From Yersinia kristensenii (GTDB taxonomy: Bacteria > Pseudomonadota > Gammaproteobacteria > Enterobacterales > Enterobacteriaceae), in the NCBI RefSeq assembly GCF_900460525.1, contig NZ_UHIY01000001.1, positions 2,604,001 to 2,668,000 on the forward strand: 64,000 nucleotides of DNA, read 5' to 3'. Below, one piece after another: positions 20,252 to 30,015 of the stretch. The position numbers were made by a program, and so were the translations under genes. Below the pieces are notes generated by a model. The model saw only the letters and a program-made list of their open reading frames with translations. It searched no databases and was not told the origin of the DNA. Position 1 is the first letter of the stretch. Every line of letters starts with the position of its first letter.

Positions 20252-21484
20252 TTACTTATCTTCTATATTAGGCAGGAAGACCGTTATTATCCCCAGTAAT
20301 GGTAAGAATGCGCAGATTTGATAAACCAGCTCAATACTGGTCAAATCAGCAACATACCCTAGTACAGCCGCACCTAACCCCCCCATACCGAAAGCAAAAC
20401 CGAAGAATAGACCGGATACCATCCCGACTTTTCCGGGAATAAGCTCCTGCGCATACACCAGTATTGCCGAGAAGGCCGACGCGAGGATAATCCCAATGAT
20501 CACGGTTAAAACCCCAGTCCAATACAAAGATGCGTGGGGTAAAAGAAGGGTAAAAGGTGCTACACCCAGTATTGACCCCCAAATAACATATTTACGCCCT
20601 ATCCGATCGCCAAGAGGCCCGCCAATGATGGTGCCAGCGGCCACTGCGAATAAGAACACAAATAAATGTATCTGGGCATTTTGTATCGAAACACCGAACC
20701 TATGCATCAGATAAAAGGTGTAATAGCTGCTAATACTGGTCAAGTAGAAGTATTTAGAGAATATCAGCACCATTAAGATGACTAACGCTTTAATAACCGT
20801 CTTTTTAGGCAGTACTTTTACCGATGAGGCTTTTAGTACCTTGCCATGTGTGGATCTTTGTTGCTGCTGATACCATTTACTGACCTGTAATAGCACCACA
20901 ATCGCCAGCAATGCCGCGAGGGAAAACCAGCCCACATTACCTTTACCATAAGGTGCAATAAGGATAGCGGCTAATAACGGGCCAAGAGCACTACCGAAGT
21001 TGCCTCCCACCTGAAAAATGGACTGAGCCATACCATGACGACCACCAGAGGCCATGCGGGCTACCCGCGAGGATTCTGGGTGGAAGACTGAAGAACCGGT
21101 TCCGACCAATGCCGCCGCCAATAAAACCACGGGGAAGGTGGTGGCAACTGCGAGCAACAAGATGCCCGACAGAGTAAAACCCATACCAATTGGCAGCGAA
21201 TAGGGTTTTGGATGCTTATCGGTATAGAGACCAATGAGCGGCTGTAATAGTGAGGCCGTCAACTGGTAGGTGAGAGTGATTAACCCAATTTGCGCAAAAC
21301 TCAGTGAAAATTCGGCTTGTAATAGAGGATAAATCGCCAGAATCAGCGATTGGATCATATCGTTGAGCAAGTGAGATACGCTGATAGCACCCAAAATAGA
21401 GAAAGACGTGCGTTTTACCTTGCTCTTATCGAAGGTCTGGGTATTGGCGGAGGGCTGGGGTCCAGTCTCAGAACGATCGGTCAT
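20252..21484 (-). CDS. fsr: fosmidomycin-resistance-type MFS transporter
   Basis: 410-residue 12-TM major facilitator similar to E. coli Fsr along its whole length: SHLLNDMIQSLILAIYPLL near the start, HPESSRVARMASGGRHG in the first half and GMVSGLFFGFAFGMGGLGAA near the end. Known family members export fosmidomycin; the natural substrate is unknown. The ATG at 21484 is preferred to the GTG at 21511 because homologues start near here, although the AGG upstream is distant. Located between ybaL and ushA as in E. coli, divergent from ushA. Confidence 0.93.
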   Translation of the reverse strand: MTDRSETGPQPSANTQTFDKSKVKRTSFSILGAISVSHLLNDMIQSLILAIYPLLQAEFSLSFAQIGLITLTYQLTASLLQPLIGLYTDKHPKPYSLPIGMGFTLSGILLLAVATTFPVVLLAAALVGTGSSVFHPESSRVARMASGGRHGMAQSIFQVGGNFGSALGPLLAAILIAPYGKGNVGWFSLAALLAIVVLLQVSKWYQQQQRSTHGKVLKASSVKVLPKKTVIKALVILMVLIFSKYFYLTSISSYYTFYLMHRFGVSIQNAQIHLFVFLFAVAAGTIIGGPLGDRIGRKYVIWGSILGVAPFTLLLPHASLYWTGVLTVIIGIILASAFSAILVYAQELIPGKVGMVSGLFFGFAFGMGGLGAAVLGYVADLTSIELVYQICAFLPLLGIITVFLPNIEDK

Positions 21485-21749
21485 AGTGAGTATTCGCCTA
21501 ATAATTTTCACTGTTAATAGTATTTTGATAATGAATACATATTATGCAGATCGAATGATTTTTACTACAGCAGATACAATTTGATATATATTCCAATCTT
21601 CTGAAATTCATACATACATCATCACATTACAATACGAACTGTGTCACAGTATGAGCTTGATTTTTCATGATATTGATATGCGTCACCCCATTTCATTTAT
21701 TAGACTGGCACTGAATGGGCTGGTTTTAACGACAACATGGAGATTTGCC

Positions 21750-23402
21750 ATGCGTTTTTCATTATCGACCACAGCATGTGCTTTGGCTGTGTCGCTGGCG
21801 TTTGCACCGGGATGGGCAGCTGCCTGGGAAAAAGATAAAACTTACGATATCACCATATTGCACACCAACGACCACCATGGGCACTTCTGGCAAAATGATC
21901 ATGGTGAGTATGGTTTGGCTGCACAGAAAACCTTAGTCGATGATATTCGCAAACAAGTGGCTGCAGAGGGGGGGAGCCTGTTGTTGCTTTCTGGTGGCGA
22001 TATTAATACCGGCGTCCCGGAATCTGATTTGCAAGATGCCGAACCAGATTTCCGTGGTATGAATTTGGTTGGTTATGATGCTATGGCCATCGGTAACCAT
22101 GAGTTTGATAACCCCCTGAGTGTGTTGCGTCAGCAGGAGAAGTGGGCGACTTTCCCATTATTATCCGCCAATATTTATCAGAAAAGTACTCAGCAGCGAT
22201 TATTCAAACCTTATGCGCTGTTTGATAAGCAAGGTGTGAAAATTGCAGTGATTGGTTTAACCACCGATGACACCGCTAAGATCGGGAATCCCGAGTATTT
22301 CACCGATATCGAATTCCACGCGCCAGCAGTAGAAGCCAAGCAAGTTGTCGAGCAACTGAGAAAAACAGAAAAGCCTGACATTATTATCGCGGCGACTCAT
22401 ATGGGGCATTACGATGATGGCCAGCATGGATCTAATGCTCCGGGTGATGTCGAGATGGCGCGTAGCCTACCGGCCGGTTACCTGGATATGATTGTGGGCG
22501 GCCATTCGCAAGATCCCGTCTGTATGTCCAGTGAAAACCATAAGCAGGCTGATTATGTGCCAGGCACCCCTTGTGCTCCTGATCGGCAGAATGGCACTTG
22601 GATTGTGCAGGCGCATGAATGGGGTAAATATGTGGGCCGGGCAGACTTCAAATTCCGTAATGGCGAGTTGAAGTTAGTGAGCTATCAGTTAATCCCGATC
22701 AATTTAAAGAAAAAAGTTGAGAAAGCTGATGGCACCAGTGAGCGCGTATTTTATACGCAAGAAATCGCCCAAGATCCGGCAATGCTGAAATTACTGACCC
22801 CATTTGAAGAACAAGGCAAGGCGCAGTTGGATGTTAAAATCGGCAGTGTAAATGGTAAGTTGGAGGGGGATCGCAGTAAAGTCCGTTTCGAACAAACCAA
22901 TCTGGCGCGTATGTTATTGGCGGCACAAATGGAACGCGTGGGTGCTGACTTTGCGGTGATGAGTGGCGGTGGGGTTCGTGACTCTATCGATGCTGGCGAT
23001 ATCACCTATAAAGATGTTCTCAAAGTTCAGCCATTCGGTAATACCCTGGTTTATGCCGATATGAAAGGCAGTGAAGTTGAGAAATATCTGGCGGTCGTGG
23101 CCAATAAAAAAGTAGATTCAGGAGCTTATGCGCAATTTGCCAATGTGAGCTTAGTGGCTGATGGCAAGGGTGTCAGCGACGTGAAAATACAGGGTAAACC
23201 GTTAGATCCGAATAAAACGTATCGTCTGGCGACCTTGAATTTCAACGCGTTAGGCGGTGATGGTTATCCGAAGATTGATACCTTACCGGGCTATGTGAAT
23301 ACCGGCTTTATTGATGCCGAAGTGCTGAAACAGTATATTGAAAAGCATTCTCCGCTGGATACTAATCAGTATCAGCCGAAAGGCGAAATTGTTTATAAAT
23401 AG
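21750..23402 (+). CDS. ushA: periplasmic UDP-sugar hydrolase/5'-nucleotidase
   Basis: 550-residue precursor. A signal peptide of about 26 residues ends near GWAAA. Metallophosphatase motifs follow: LHTNDHHGH, GGDINTG and GNHEFDN for the dinuclear metal site, GGHSQDPV, and a C-terminal 5'-nucleotidase domain with NVSLVADG and ALGGDGYP. It hydrolyses UDP-sugars and nucleotides in the periplasm for salvage. The ATG at 21750 gives a proper signal peptide and has GGAG about 7 nt upstream; upstream in-frame starts would spoil it. Convergent with ybaK across a shared hairpin. Confidence 0.96.
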   Translation: MRFSLSTTACALAVSLAFAPGWAAAWEKDKTYDITILHTNDHHGHFWQNDHGEYGLAAQKTLVDDIRKQVAAEGGSLLLLSGGDINTGVPESDLQDAEPDFRGMNLVGYDAMAIGNHEFDNPLSVLRQQEKWATFPLLSANIYQKSTQQRLFKPYALFDKQGVKIAVIGLTTDDTAKIGNPEYFTDIEFHAPAVEAKQVVEQLRKTEKPDIIIAATHMGHYDDGQHGSNAPGDVEMARSLPAGYLDMIVGGHSQDPVCMSSENHKQADYVPGTPCAPDRQNGTWIVQAHEWGKYVGRADFKFRNGELKLVSYQLIPINLKKKVEKADGTSERVFYTQEIAQDPAMLKLLTPFEEQGKAQLDVKIGSVNGKLEGDRSKVRFEQTNLARMLLAAQMERVGADFAVMSGGGVRDSIDAGDITYKDVLKVQPFGNTLVYADMKGSEVEKYLAVVANKKVDSGAYAQFANVSLVADGKGVSDVKIQGKPLDPNKTYRLATLNFNALGGDGYPKIDTLPGYVNTGFIDAEVLKQYIEKHSPLDTNQYQPKGEIVYK

Positions 23403-23413
23403 TTTGCAAATAT

Positions 23414-23444
23414 AGAAGCCTCCATACAGAGCGTGGAGGCTTCT
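23414..23444. terminator. bidirectional terminator between ushA and ybaK
   Basis: Perfect 11-bp stem AGAAGCCTCCA / TGGAGGCTTCT with a 9-nt loop, followed on the + strand by AAAAATTTTT. It lies 12 bp past the ushA stop and 19 bp from the ybaK stop. Confidence 0.82.
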
Positions 23445-23462
23445 GGTCAAAAATTTTTAGTA

Positions 23463-23942
23463 TCAATCCCGCTTGGCAATATCCGCGAATGTGCCTTGCA
23501 GTAAGCGGCATAAGTCTGTTGCGGCTAATTCAATATCTAAACCGCGTTTGCCGCCGGAAACAAATATGGTGGCATATTCTTGGGCTGGACTATCAATCAC
23601 CGTGGGTAAGCGCTTTTTTTGCCCCAATGGGCTGATACCGCCGACTAAATAGCCGGTGCTACGTTGTGCTAATTGTGGGTCGGCCATTTCGGCTTTTTTT
23701 GCCCCCAATGCACGTGCGACTTTTTTTAGGTCAAGTTGGGTGGCGACAGGCGTGACGGCAACCGCCAGATTTTTGGCATCGCCATTTAACGCAACCAGTA
23801 AAGTTTTATAAACTTGGTCCGCATTAAGCCCCAGTTTTTTAACCGCTTCATCACCGAAGTTGGTTTCTGCTGCATCATGGTGGTAAGGATGCAATGTGAA
23901 AGGAACTTTTTGTTTTTCCAACAAAATGACCGCAGGTGTCAT
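23463..23942 (-). CDS. ybaK: Cys-tRNA(Pro)/Cys-tRNA(Cys) deacylase YbaK
   Basis: 159-residue trans-editing enzyme of the INS/YbaK domain family; removes cysteine mischarged on tRNA-Pro. Typical stretches are [11 protein letters not shown] near the N-terminus, [22 protein letters not shown] and [13 protein letters not shown]. Length matches E. coli YbaK (159). The gene flanks the ChiX small-RNA locus, as in E. coli. Confidence 0.94.
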   Translation of the reverse strand: MTPAVILLEKQKVPFTLHPYHHDAAETNFGDEAVKKLGLNADQVYKTLLVALNGDAKNLAVAVTPVATQLDLKKVARALGAKKAEMADPQLAQRSTGYLVGGISPLGQKKRLPTVIDSPAQEYATIFVSGGKRGLDIELAATDLCRLLQGTFADIAKRD

Positions 23943-24096
23943 AATAAACGTCCAATTAAGAATGAAAATTTACTCAGATGGAATATCCTACACGCAATCA
24001 TCGGGGTAGGCTTAAAAATTAACCTAGCAAAATCAGCACAATGATCCATTGTGGAATGATATAGGGCGAATGTCTGTTGCTAATCTAATCGTCTGG

Positions 24097-24124
24097 TTGC
24101 TACCCTGTACTTGCTGCTTATATT
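24097..24124 (+). promoter_or_regulatory. candidate chiX promoter
   Basis: TTGCTA at 24097-24102 and TATATT at 24119-24124, 16 bp apart, about 7 bp before the expected 5' end of the ChiX-like RNA. Confidence 0.5.
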
Positions 24125-24130
24125 ATCCGC

Positions 24131-24208
24131 AAGGAATATGAGAGCTGAATAACTAAAATAATGAAAGTTCCTCTTTGACTGGCCGATAGCAATATTGGCC
24201 ATTTTTTT
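24131..24208 (+). ncRNA. chiX: ChiX (MicM/SroB) small regulatory RNA
   Basis: In the ybaK-ybaP intergenic region, the exact E. coli location of chiX. The 3' half closely matches ChiX: ATGAAAGTTCCTCTTTGAC from 24161, then a terminator stem TGGCC/GGCCA and seven T residues ending at 24208. ChiX is an Hfq-dependent RNA that silences the chitoporin mRNA chiP until chitosugars induce a decoy. The pairing segment TTCCTCTTTGAC is intact. The 5' end is estimated from the -10 box; the 5' hairpin of E. coli ChiX is not obviously kept. Confidence 0.85.
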
Positions 24209-24214
24209 GTGTTT

Positions 24215-25024
24215 TTACTGCGAGTTAGGCTTCAATAGTTCAGGAAGATTGCCCTCGCCATATAAATGCAATGCGCCAACCGCCACCACATAGCGCCCGG
24301 TAGGTAGCTGTTCAAGCTGCTGCTGCCAGCGTTTGTTGCGTTGAATCATGAGTACGTCATACAAGTCTTGGCTAAAGGTGGGGGCCAGTGTGGACAGATC
24401 ATTTATCGGGTGATGCTCCAGCCACCAGCTAATCATGGTTTGCAGCAGGCGGGCATTCGTATGCCAATGGGTCAAGGTATCGAGCAGTAAAGACATGCCG
24501 TTATCGGGCAATGTCTCCAGCAAATCGAGCTGCATTTGTGCGCCCTCCAGCTCAATAACCGTTTTCTCCTGTGCGGCGGCCGCTTTCAGCAGTTGATAAT
24601 CAATACCGTATTCACCGCGTAATCCTAGACGCTGAGCCTGGCGCGCCTGAAGCATCAAGGCGACTTGCCATGCGGGCAAAAAGGCCATGGACTGTGGGTT
24701 ATTGTCCAGTTCTTCGCAGCGCTGTAGCAACTGTTGATAGTGTTCTTCAGATAATCTGTCAATTAACGGCTCAGCCAGATTTTCGTTACCAAACGGCGAG
24801 GCTGCTTCAGTGATATCAGCTTCCACAATAAGTGCATCCGCTTGATTCAATTTATTCAGCAATTCGTGGGGGAGGGGAAACATCCCTTCGGTTCCCATAT
24901 GGATACTGCCGACCAAATGAAAGTGGCGCCCTCCGGATAAGGTGACATCCAACGCGGGATAGGAATAGGTCGTTGCTGTAGCAACCCCTAAAAATTTTGC
25001 GATGCGGCGTAATAATTGGCCCAT
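24215..25024 (-). CDS. ybaP: TraB/GumN family protein YbaP
   Basis: 269-residue protein resembling E. coli YbaP end to end: HFHLVGSIHMG near residue 32, LIVEAD, LRGEYGIDYQLL and a C-terminal VAVGALHLYGEGNLPELL. The family is predicted to be membrane-associated or metalloprotease-like, but function is not established. MGQLLRR at 25024 aligns with the E. coli start; an ATG at 25039 or longer frames to 25078 are alternatives. A perfect 10-bp inverted repeat lies just upstream (25041-25070). Confidence 0.85.
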   Translation of the reverse strand: MGQLLRRIAKFLGVATATTYSYPALDVTLSGGRHFHLVGSIHMGTEGMFPLPHELLNKLNQADALIVEADITEAASPFGNENLAEPLIDRLSEEHYQQLLQRCEELDNNPQSMAFLPAWQVALMLQARQAQRLGLRGEYGIDYQLLKAAAAQEKTVIELEGAQMQLDLLETLPDNGMSLLLDTLTHWHTNARLLQTMISWWLEHHPINDLSTLAPTFSQDLYDVLMIQRNKRWQQQLEQLPTGRYVVAVGALHLYGEGNLPELLKPNSQ

Positions 25025-25040
25025 GCCGGTTGATTCCATT

Positions 25041-25070
25041 TTTAGCGTTTTCTGTATCCTAAACGCTAAA
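25041..25070. promoter_or_regulatory. perfect inverted repeat upstream of ybaP
   Basis: TTTAGCGTTT and AAACGCTAAA flank a 10-nt spacer. Centred about 31 bp before the ybaP ATG at 25024. It could be an operator or an mRNA hairpin; no known regulator recognised. Confidence 0.5.
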
Positions 25071-25104
25071 TGGCACACAAGAAAGTATTGTGCGCCATTA
25101 GGTT

Positions 25105-25205
25105 ATATCTACCTGGCTTCAAGTTGCATGTGCGTTGGCTTCCTTGGTTACTCGGCCCGTCCATGGGCCTTGCTTGCCGCCTACCGGCATCGGCAATGAC
25201 TTTGA
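25105..25205. repeat. degenerate ERIC-like repeat between ybaP and copA
   Basis: TTCAAGTTGCATGTGCGTTGG (starting near 25119) resembles the left arm of the ERIC copy at 2806-2932, and CTTGCCGCCTACCGGCAT resembles the right-arm region of the copy at 35678-35804. The central part differs and the terminal TATACCC/GGGTATA ends are missing. A related or decayed element is inferred. Confidence 0.4.
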
Positions 25206-25208
25206 GCG

Positions 25209-27953
25209 TTACTGTTTAGGTTTAAAACGCAATAAACGGTTGGCGTTGCTGACCACGGTAATGGATGACAATGCCATTGCTGCTCCCGCGACTACTGGGC
25301 TGAGTAATGTACCGGTGAAGGGGAACAAAATACCCGCAGCAATCGGAATACCCAGGGCATTGTAGAAAAAGGCCCCCAACAGGTTTTGCTTCATATTGCG
25401 CAATGTTGCTTTGGAAAGCTCCACTGCATCCGCAACCCCATGTAGGCTATGGCGCATCAGGGTAATCGCGGCCGTTTCAATGGCAATATCACTGCCGCCG
25501 CCCATAGCAATCCCGACATCGGCTTGTGCCAGTGCGGGCGCATCATTGATGCCGTCACCAATCATCGCGACTTTATGCCCAGCGGCTTGCAGTTGCTTGA
25601 TAGCTTCAGCTTTACCCTCCGGCAGGACACCGGCGATCACCTGATCAATACCGGCTTCTTTGGCAATAGCATTTGCAGTTATAGGGTTATCGCCGGTTAA
25701 CATCACCAAGTTGTATCCTCGCTGATGTAAACGTTGCAGCGCGCTGATACTGTCACTGCGCAGTGGGTCGCGGATGGACAGCAGTGCCGCCGGTTTCCCC
25801 TGTGCTGTCAGAATCACCGGCGTCGCACCACTTTCAGCTTGTTGCTGTATCAATGATTGCAACTCACGGGTATCAATCTGTTGCTCTTCCAGCAGGCGAT
25901 TATTGCCCAGTAACAGTGGAATGCCATCGACCTCGCCACTGACCCCCAAACCGCGCAAGGTACGGAATTGGTTGACCGTCGCCAGAGTCAGCCCTTCAGC
26001 ACGTTGTAAAATAGCACGTGCCAGCGGGTGATTAGAGCCGGTTTCCAGCGCGGCAGCCCACGCTAGCGCTTGCTGCTCACTGACCCCGTTAAAGGTATGA
26101 ATTGCCACCACTTGCGGGCGCCCTTCAGTCAAGGTGCCGGTTTTGTCGAATACTAATGTGTCTAGGTTACTAGCCTGCTGCAATGCATCTGCATCTCGCA
26201 CTAATACCCCGAACTCAGCTGCCCGCCCCACACCGGAGATAATCGACATCGGCGTCGCCAGCCCAAGTGCACAAGGGCAGGCAATAATCAGTACCGTAGT
26301 GGCGACCACCAGGGTATAGACCAATTGCGGTTGTGGGCCGAAGAAATACCAAATTAACCCGGCAATAACGGCAATCGCCACCACGGTCGGCACAAAGACT
26401 GCGGAGATTCTATCGGCCAGTTTGCCAATCTCGGGTTTACTGCTTTGCGCCTGACGCACCAGCTTGATAATGCGTGCTAATGTTGTCTGACTGCCGATAG
26501 CATTGGCGCGGAACAGCACTGATCCATCCTGCACTTGTGTCCCGGCATGAACTACATCACCCGCTGATTTTTGTTGTGGGATAGGTTCGCCGGTCAACAT
26601 AGCTTCGTCCATCCACACTTCGCCTTGCACAATCTCACCATCAACTGGCACACGGTCACCGGTGGTGAGGCGCAAAGTCATGCCCAATTGCACATCCGCC
26701 AGCGGGATGAGTTTCTCGCCGTCGTCCGTCACTACCCGCGCGGTCGGTGGCGCTAAATCCAATAAGCGTTCCAATGCATTAGAGGAGCGCTGTCTGGCGC
26801 GTTGTTCCATAGCATGACCCAGGTTAATTAACCCGATAATCATGGCACTGGCTTCGTAATAAAGATGACGGGCTTCCATCGGGAAGACATCCGGCCAGAT
26901 ATTCACCGTAATGGAGTAAACCCAGGCTGCGCCAGTCCCCAGTGCGACCAGAGTATCCATAGTCGCACTGCCATTCTTCAGACTGACCCAAGCATTGCGA
27001 TAAAAATGCCCACCGGCAAATATCATCACCAGTAGGGTAATTATCCCGATAATCAACCAGGGCGTCTGGGTTTCGGGGGTGAGCGTCATGCTACCGCCAA
27101 ATAACCCCCATCCCATCAATGGGATACCCAATAACAGGCCGAGTGTAGCTTGCCACTGGAAGCGCTTCATACTGGCATGCGACATTTGCTGCTGGCGTTC
27201 GCGTCGTTCGCCTTCATCTTCAATGATTTCAGCGCCATAGCCGGCATTCTTGACCGCCGCGATCAGCGCTTCATTACTTGGGTGGCCGGTGACTAATGCA
27301 CTGCGCTCAGCTAAATTGACGCGCGCAATCTCGACACCATCAACATTTTCCAGTGCATTTTGTACTTTAGATACGCAACTGGCGCAGCTCATGCCGGTCA
27401 GTAATAGCTGAACACTGTCACTATCAGTGTTTGCTGGCTCTGCGGCTTGGTTGGTCTCACTTTTTTTTTCTGCCGGAATAGAAGAGGCCGCTGCCAGATA
27501 TTCCGGCGAAGATGGGGTTGAGTGAGTCAGCGGCTCAGTTTTTGGGGATTGCACCCCCGGCAGTGTGGCGTGGTAGCCCGCTTGCTCGACGGCATCAATC
27601 AGGGTTTGTGCCTCAACTTTGCCATACACCTTGGCGCTCTCGAGTGACACATCGGCTGCAATAACGCCGGGAACAGCTTCCAGCGCTTTACGGGTAGATT
27701 CGGTACAATGCCCGCAACTCAGACCGGAGAGTTGTAATTCAATATCAGGGCGTTGCGCTTCTTCGGCCTGATAACCGGCTTGTTTGACGGTATCAATCAA
27801 CGTCGGGGTGTCGGCTTCGCCCGTCACCTTGGCATAGTGAACATTCACTTCTGCATGATGAACATCTTCCCGGCTTTCTAATGCCGTTTTTACGCGTTTG
27901 GCACAATTCATACAGGAAAGGCCGTGTAAGGCCAGCACCGTGGTTTGCAACAT
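25209..27953 (-). CDS. copA: copper-exporting P1B-type ATPase CopA with three metal-binding domains
   Basis: 914-residue Cu(I) pump. Three N-terminal HMA domains have CxxC pairs at C14/C17, C80/C83 and C190/C193; E. coli CopA (834 residues) has two. Then come eight membrane segments with the CPC copper site (IIACPCALG), the TGE actuator (LTGEPIP), phosphorylation motif DKTGTLTEG and [10 protein letters not shown] hinge. ATG 27953 is chosen for AAGGAG 6 nt upstream. Divergent from cueR, with a CueR-type promoter. A slippery site at codons 137-138 predicts a 139-residue two-HMA side product (see findings). Confidence 0.97.
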   Translation of the reverse strand: MLQTTVLALHGLSCMNCAKRVKTALESREDVHHAEVNVHYAKVTGEADTPTLIDTVKQAGYQAEEAQRPDIELQLSGLSCGHCTESTRKALEAVPGVIAADVSLESAKVYGKVEAQTLIDAVEQAGYHATLPGVQSPKTEPLTHSTPSSPEYLAAASSIPAEKKSETNQAAEPANTDSDSVQLLLTGMSCASCVSKVQNALENVDGVEIARVNLAERSALVTGHPSNEALIAAVKNAGYGAEIIEDEGERRERQQQMSHASMKRFQWQATLGLLLGIPLMGWGLFGGSMTLTPETQTPWLIIGIITLLVMIFAGGHFYRNAWVSLKNGSATMDTLVALGTGAAWVYSITVNIWPDVFPMEARHLYYEASAMIIGLINLGHAMEQRARQRSSNALERLLDLAPPTARVVTDDGEKLIPLADVQLGMTLRLTTGDRVPVDGEIVQGEVWMDEAMLTGEPIPQQKSAGDVVHAGTQVQDGSVLFRANAIGSQTTLARIIKLVRQAQSSKPEIGKLADRISAVFVPTVVAIAVIAGLIWYFFGPQPQLVYTLVVATTVLIIACPCALGLATPMSIISGVGRAAEFGVLVRDADALQQASNLDTLVFDKTGTLTEGRPQVVAIHTFNGVSEQQALAWAAALETGSNHPLARAILQRAEGLTLATVNQFRTLRGLGVSGEVDGIPLLLGNNRLLEEQQIDTRELQSLIQQQAESGATPVILTAQGKPAALLSIRDPLRSDSISALQRLHQRGYNLVMLTGDNPITANAIAKEAGIDQVIAGVLPEGKAEAIKQLQAAGHKVAMIGDGINDAPALAQADVGIAMGGGSDIAIETAAITLMRHSLHGVADAVELSKATLRNMKQNLLGAFFYNALGIPIAAGILFPFTGTLLSPVVAGAAMALSSITVVSNANRLLRFKPKQ
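27535..27546 (-). promoter_or_regulatory. putative copA -1 frameshift site
   Basis: Heptamer C CCA AAA (27546 down to 27540) lies in the copA zero frame, at Ser-Pro-Lys just after the second HMA domain. A -1 slip gives AAC then TGA (27537-27535), ending the chain one residue later. E. coli copA uses C CCA AAG at the equivalent Pro-Lys, after its first HMA domain, to make the CopA(Z) chaperone. Confidence 0.68.
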
Positions 27954-28110
27954 AGTTGACTCCTTATCGAGTAGCACCCTATCCATAAATTTTGTAGGGA
28001 TAAGTTTAGTCGGTATTCTCAGCCATAGCTTTTATTCAGGGCAATGATGAACCTTCATATGCACAGGTTTTATTCTGCTTGACTGGTATCGTTCCTTTCA
28101 CTAATTATAG

Positions 28111-28141
28111 AGGTTAAACCTTCCAGCAAGGGTAAGGTCAA
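28111..28141 (-). promoter_or_regulatory. CueR-controlled copA promoter
   Basis: Read on the minus strand: -35 TTGACC (28141-28136), a 19-bp spacer and -10 TAACCT (28116-28111). The overlong spacer holds the dyad ACCTT...AAGGT at 28118-28138. Boxes, spacing and dyad match the E. coli copA promoter, which MerR-type CueR untwists when it binds Cu(I). The -35 box nearly abuts the cueR ribosome-binding region. Confidence 0.9.
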
Positions 28142-28150
28142 GGGGGGCGA

Positions 28151-28600
28151 ATGAATATTAGTGATGTGGCAAAAAAAACCGGCTTAACCAGCAAAGCCAT
28201 TCGTTTTTACGAAGAAAAGAAACTGGTGACACCGCCTATCCGCACCGATAATGGCTATCGCAGCTACAGCGCCAAACATATTGAAGAGTTAACTCTGCTG
28301 CGTCAGGCGCGTCAGGTAGGTTTTACCTTAGATGAATGTCGTGAGTTACTGGCATTGTTTCATAACCCAGCCCGTCACAGTGCAGATGTAAAAGCCGCGA
28401 CGTTACAAAAGGTTGCGGAAATAGAACACCATATTAATGATCTTAAACAGATGCGATTACGTTTATTGGCTTTGGCGGATGAGTGCCCAGGGGATGACGG
28501 CGCAGAATGCCCGATTATCAATAACCTGGCGGGGTGTTGTCATGCCAGTGAGAAACCAGAGGTCAAAAGCCAGAAGCTGGGTGATGGGGTATTGATTTAG
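28151..28600 (+). CDS. cueR: Cu(I)-responsive MerR-family regulator CueR
   Basis: 149 residues: N-terminal winged helix ([24 protein letters not shown]), dimerisation coiled coil, and a metal loop CPGDDGAEC with the two Cu(I)-ligating cysteines, as in E. coli CueR. The C-terminal [10 protein letters not shown] tail is about 14 residues longer than in E. coli. The start at 28151 follows a purine-rich AAGGGGGGCGA. Transcribed divergently from copA, its target; shares a hairpin with the convergent ybbJ. Confidence 0.95.
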   Translation: MNISDVAKKTGLTSKAIRFYEEKKLVTPPIRTDNGYRSYSAKHIEELTLLRQARQVGFTLDECRELLALFHNPARHSADVKAATLQKVAEIEHHINDLKQMRLRLLALADECPGDDGAECPIINNLAGCCHASEKPEVKSQKLGDGVLI

Positions 28601-28609
28601 TATATGTTT

Positions 28610-28637
28610 AAAGGCGCATTCAGATAAATACGCCTTT
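28610..28637. terminator. bidirectional terminator between cueR and ybbJ
   Basis: AAAGGCG (28610-28616) pairs with CGCCTTT (28631-28637) around a 14-nt loop, between convergent genes. Confidence 0.75.
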
Positions 28638-28648
28638 ATATCAATATA

Positions 28649-29098
28649 TTAGTGATTAATAGCTCTAACGTGTAAGGTATTGCCTTCCACTAATATCACT
28701 TCAACTTCGGTACCAATAGCCAGCTCAGTCGCGCTATAAATGCGCCAACTGCTGTCGCCAACCCTCATGCGGCCAAAACCGTCAACTGTCGGCTCGGTCA
28801 GTGTTGCTCGCGTTCCCAGCAATTGATGCGTTCGTTGGTTCAGCATTGCCGGTTGCGGTTTGGTGCGTTTGCTCAGCCAATACCACCATAGAAATGCAGA
28901 AACCACCGTCAGAACGGCAAACAACACGCCTTGCATCTCCCAGCTAAAGGGAAATAACCAGACCAGAGCACCGACAACCACGGCAGCGACGCCACTCCAC
29001 AGCATATAACCACTGGCACCCAGCATCTCAGCGGCCAAAAGTAGCCCACCGAGTGATAGCCAAAACCAACTTGGATTCGCTGCAATTGCTTCCAGCAT
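28649..29098 (-). CDS. ybbJ: NfeD-like membrane protein YbbJ, partner of QmcA
   Basis: 149 residues. About three hydrophobic segments in the first 75 residues (WFWLSLGGLLLAAEML, VAAVVVGALVWLF, VLFAVLTVVSAFLWWYW) are followed by a soluble OB-fold NfeD domain ending in VEVILVEGNTLHVRAI. Pairs of an SPFH protein and NfeD are widespread and thought to act together at membranes. It starts 2 bp after the qmcA stop, so the two form an operon. Confidence 0.92.
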   Translation of the reverse strand: MLEAIAANPSWFWLSLGGLLLAAEMLGASGYMLWSGVAAVVVGALVWLFPFSWEMQGVLFAVLTVVSAFLWWYWLSKRTKPQPAMLNQRTHQLLGTRATLTEPTVDGFGRMRVGDSSWRIYSATELAIGTEVEVILVEGNTLHVRAINH

Positions 29099-29100
29099 GG

Positions 29101-30015
29101 TTATTTACCCCGGCTGTTTTTACTCTCACCAATCAGTTCTGCAATACCGCCGATAGCGCCCATCAGGCTACTCGCTTCTAGCGGCATCATAATGACTTTA
29201 CTGTTATTGGCCGAGCCTATGTGTTGCAGTGCGTCGGTATATTTCTGTGCCACAAAATAGTTAATAGCTTGGATATCACCGGCAGCGATAGCTTCAGAAA
29301 CCATTCTGGTTGCTTGGGCTTCAGCTTCAGCACCACGCTCACGGGCCTCTGCTTGCAAGAATGCGGATTCACGCTCACCTTCGGCTTTCAGAATTTGTGA
29401 TTGTTTCTCACCTTCGGCACGTAAAATAGCGGCCTGACGAACCCCTTCAGCTTCCAGAATATCTGCACGTTTAGTACGTTCAGCTTTCATCTGAGCATTC
29501 ATCGCAGAAATCAGTTCAGCTGGTGGGCGCACGTCACGGACTTCAATTCGGGTAACTTTGATGCCCCACGGGTTGGTGGCTTCATCAACAATGTGCAGCA
29601 GACGGCCGTTGATGTTGTCACGTTGGGACAACATTTCGTCCAGTTCCATGGAGCCTAAAACGGTACGGAAGTTGGTCATGGTCAGATTGATAATGGCCGA
29701 TTCCAAATTGCTGACTTCATAAGCTGCTTTCACGGGATCAATAACTTGGATAAAGCAAACGGCATCAATTGCTACGTTGGCGTTATCGCGGGAAATGATC
29801 TCTTGGGATGGGATATCCAGAACTTGTTCCATCATATTGATTTTGCGACCAACACGATCCATAAATGGCACAACGATATTCAGGCCTGGCATCAATGTTT
29901 TGGTATAACGACCAAAACGCTCGACAGTCCACTGAAAACCTTGCGGAACAATTTTGATTGAGGAAAAAACCACAATCAGGGCAACGACGATAAGAACAGG
30001 GATGACTGTAAACAT
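29101..30015 (-). CDS. qmcA: SPFH/band-7 domain protein QmcA
   Basis: 304-residue stomatin/prohibitin-like inner-membrane protein. One N-terminal membrane segment ([14 protein letters not shown]) is followed by the band-7 domain ([24 protein letters not shown]) and a long alanine/glutamate-rich coiled coil at about 190-250. E. coli QmcA (YbbK) is about the same length and affects FtsH proteolysis as a multicopy suppressor. AGGAAG lies upstream of the ATG. Forms an operon with ybbJ. Confidence 0.95.
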   Translation of the reverse strand: MFTVIPVLIVVALIVVFSSIKIVPQGFQWTVERFGRYTKTLMPGLNIVVPFMDRVGRKINMMEQVLDIPSQEIISRDNANVAIDAVCFIQVIDPVKAAYEVSNLESAIINLTMTNFRTVLGSMELDEMLSQRDNINGRLLHIVDEATNPWGIKVTRIEVRDVRPPAELISAMNAQMKAERTKRADILEAEGVRQAAILRAEGEKQSQILKAEGERESAFLQAEARERGAEAEAQATRMVSEAIAAGDIQAINYFVAQKYTDALQHIGSANNSKVIMMPLEASSLMGAIGGIAELIGESKNSRGK

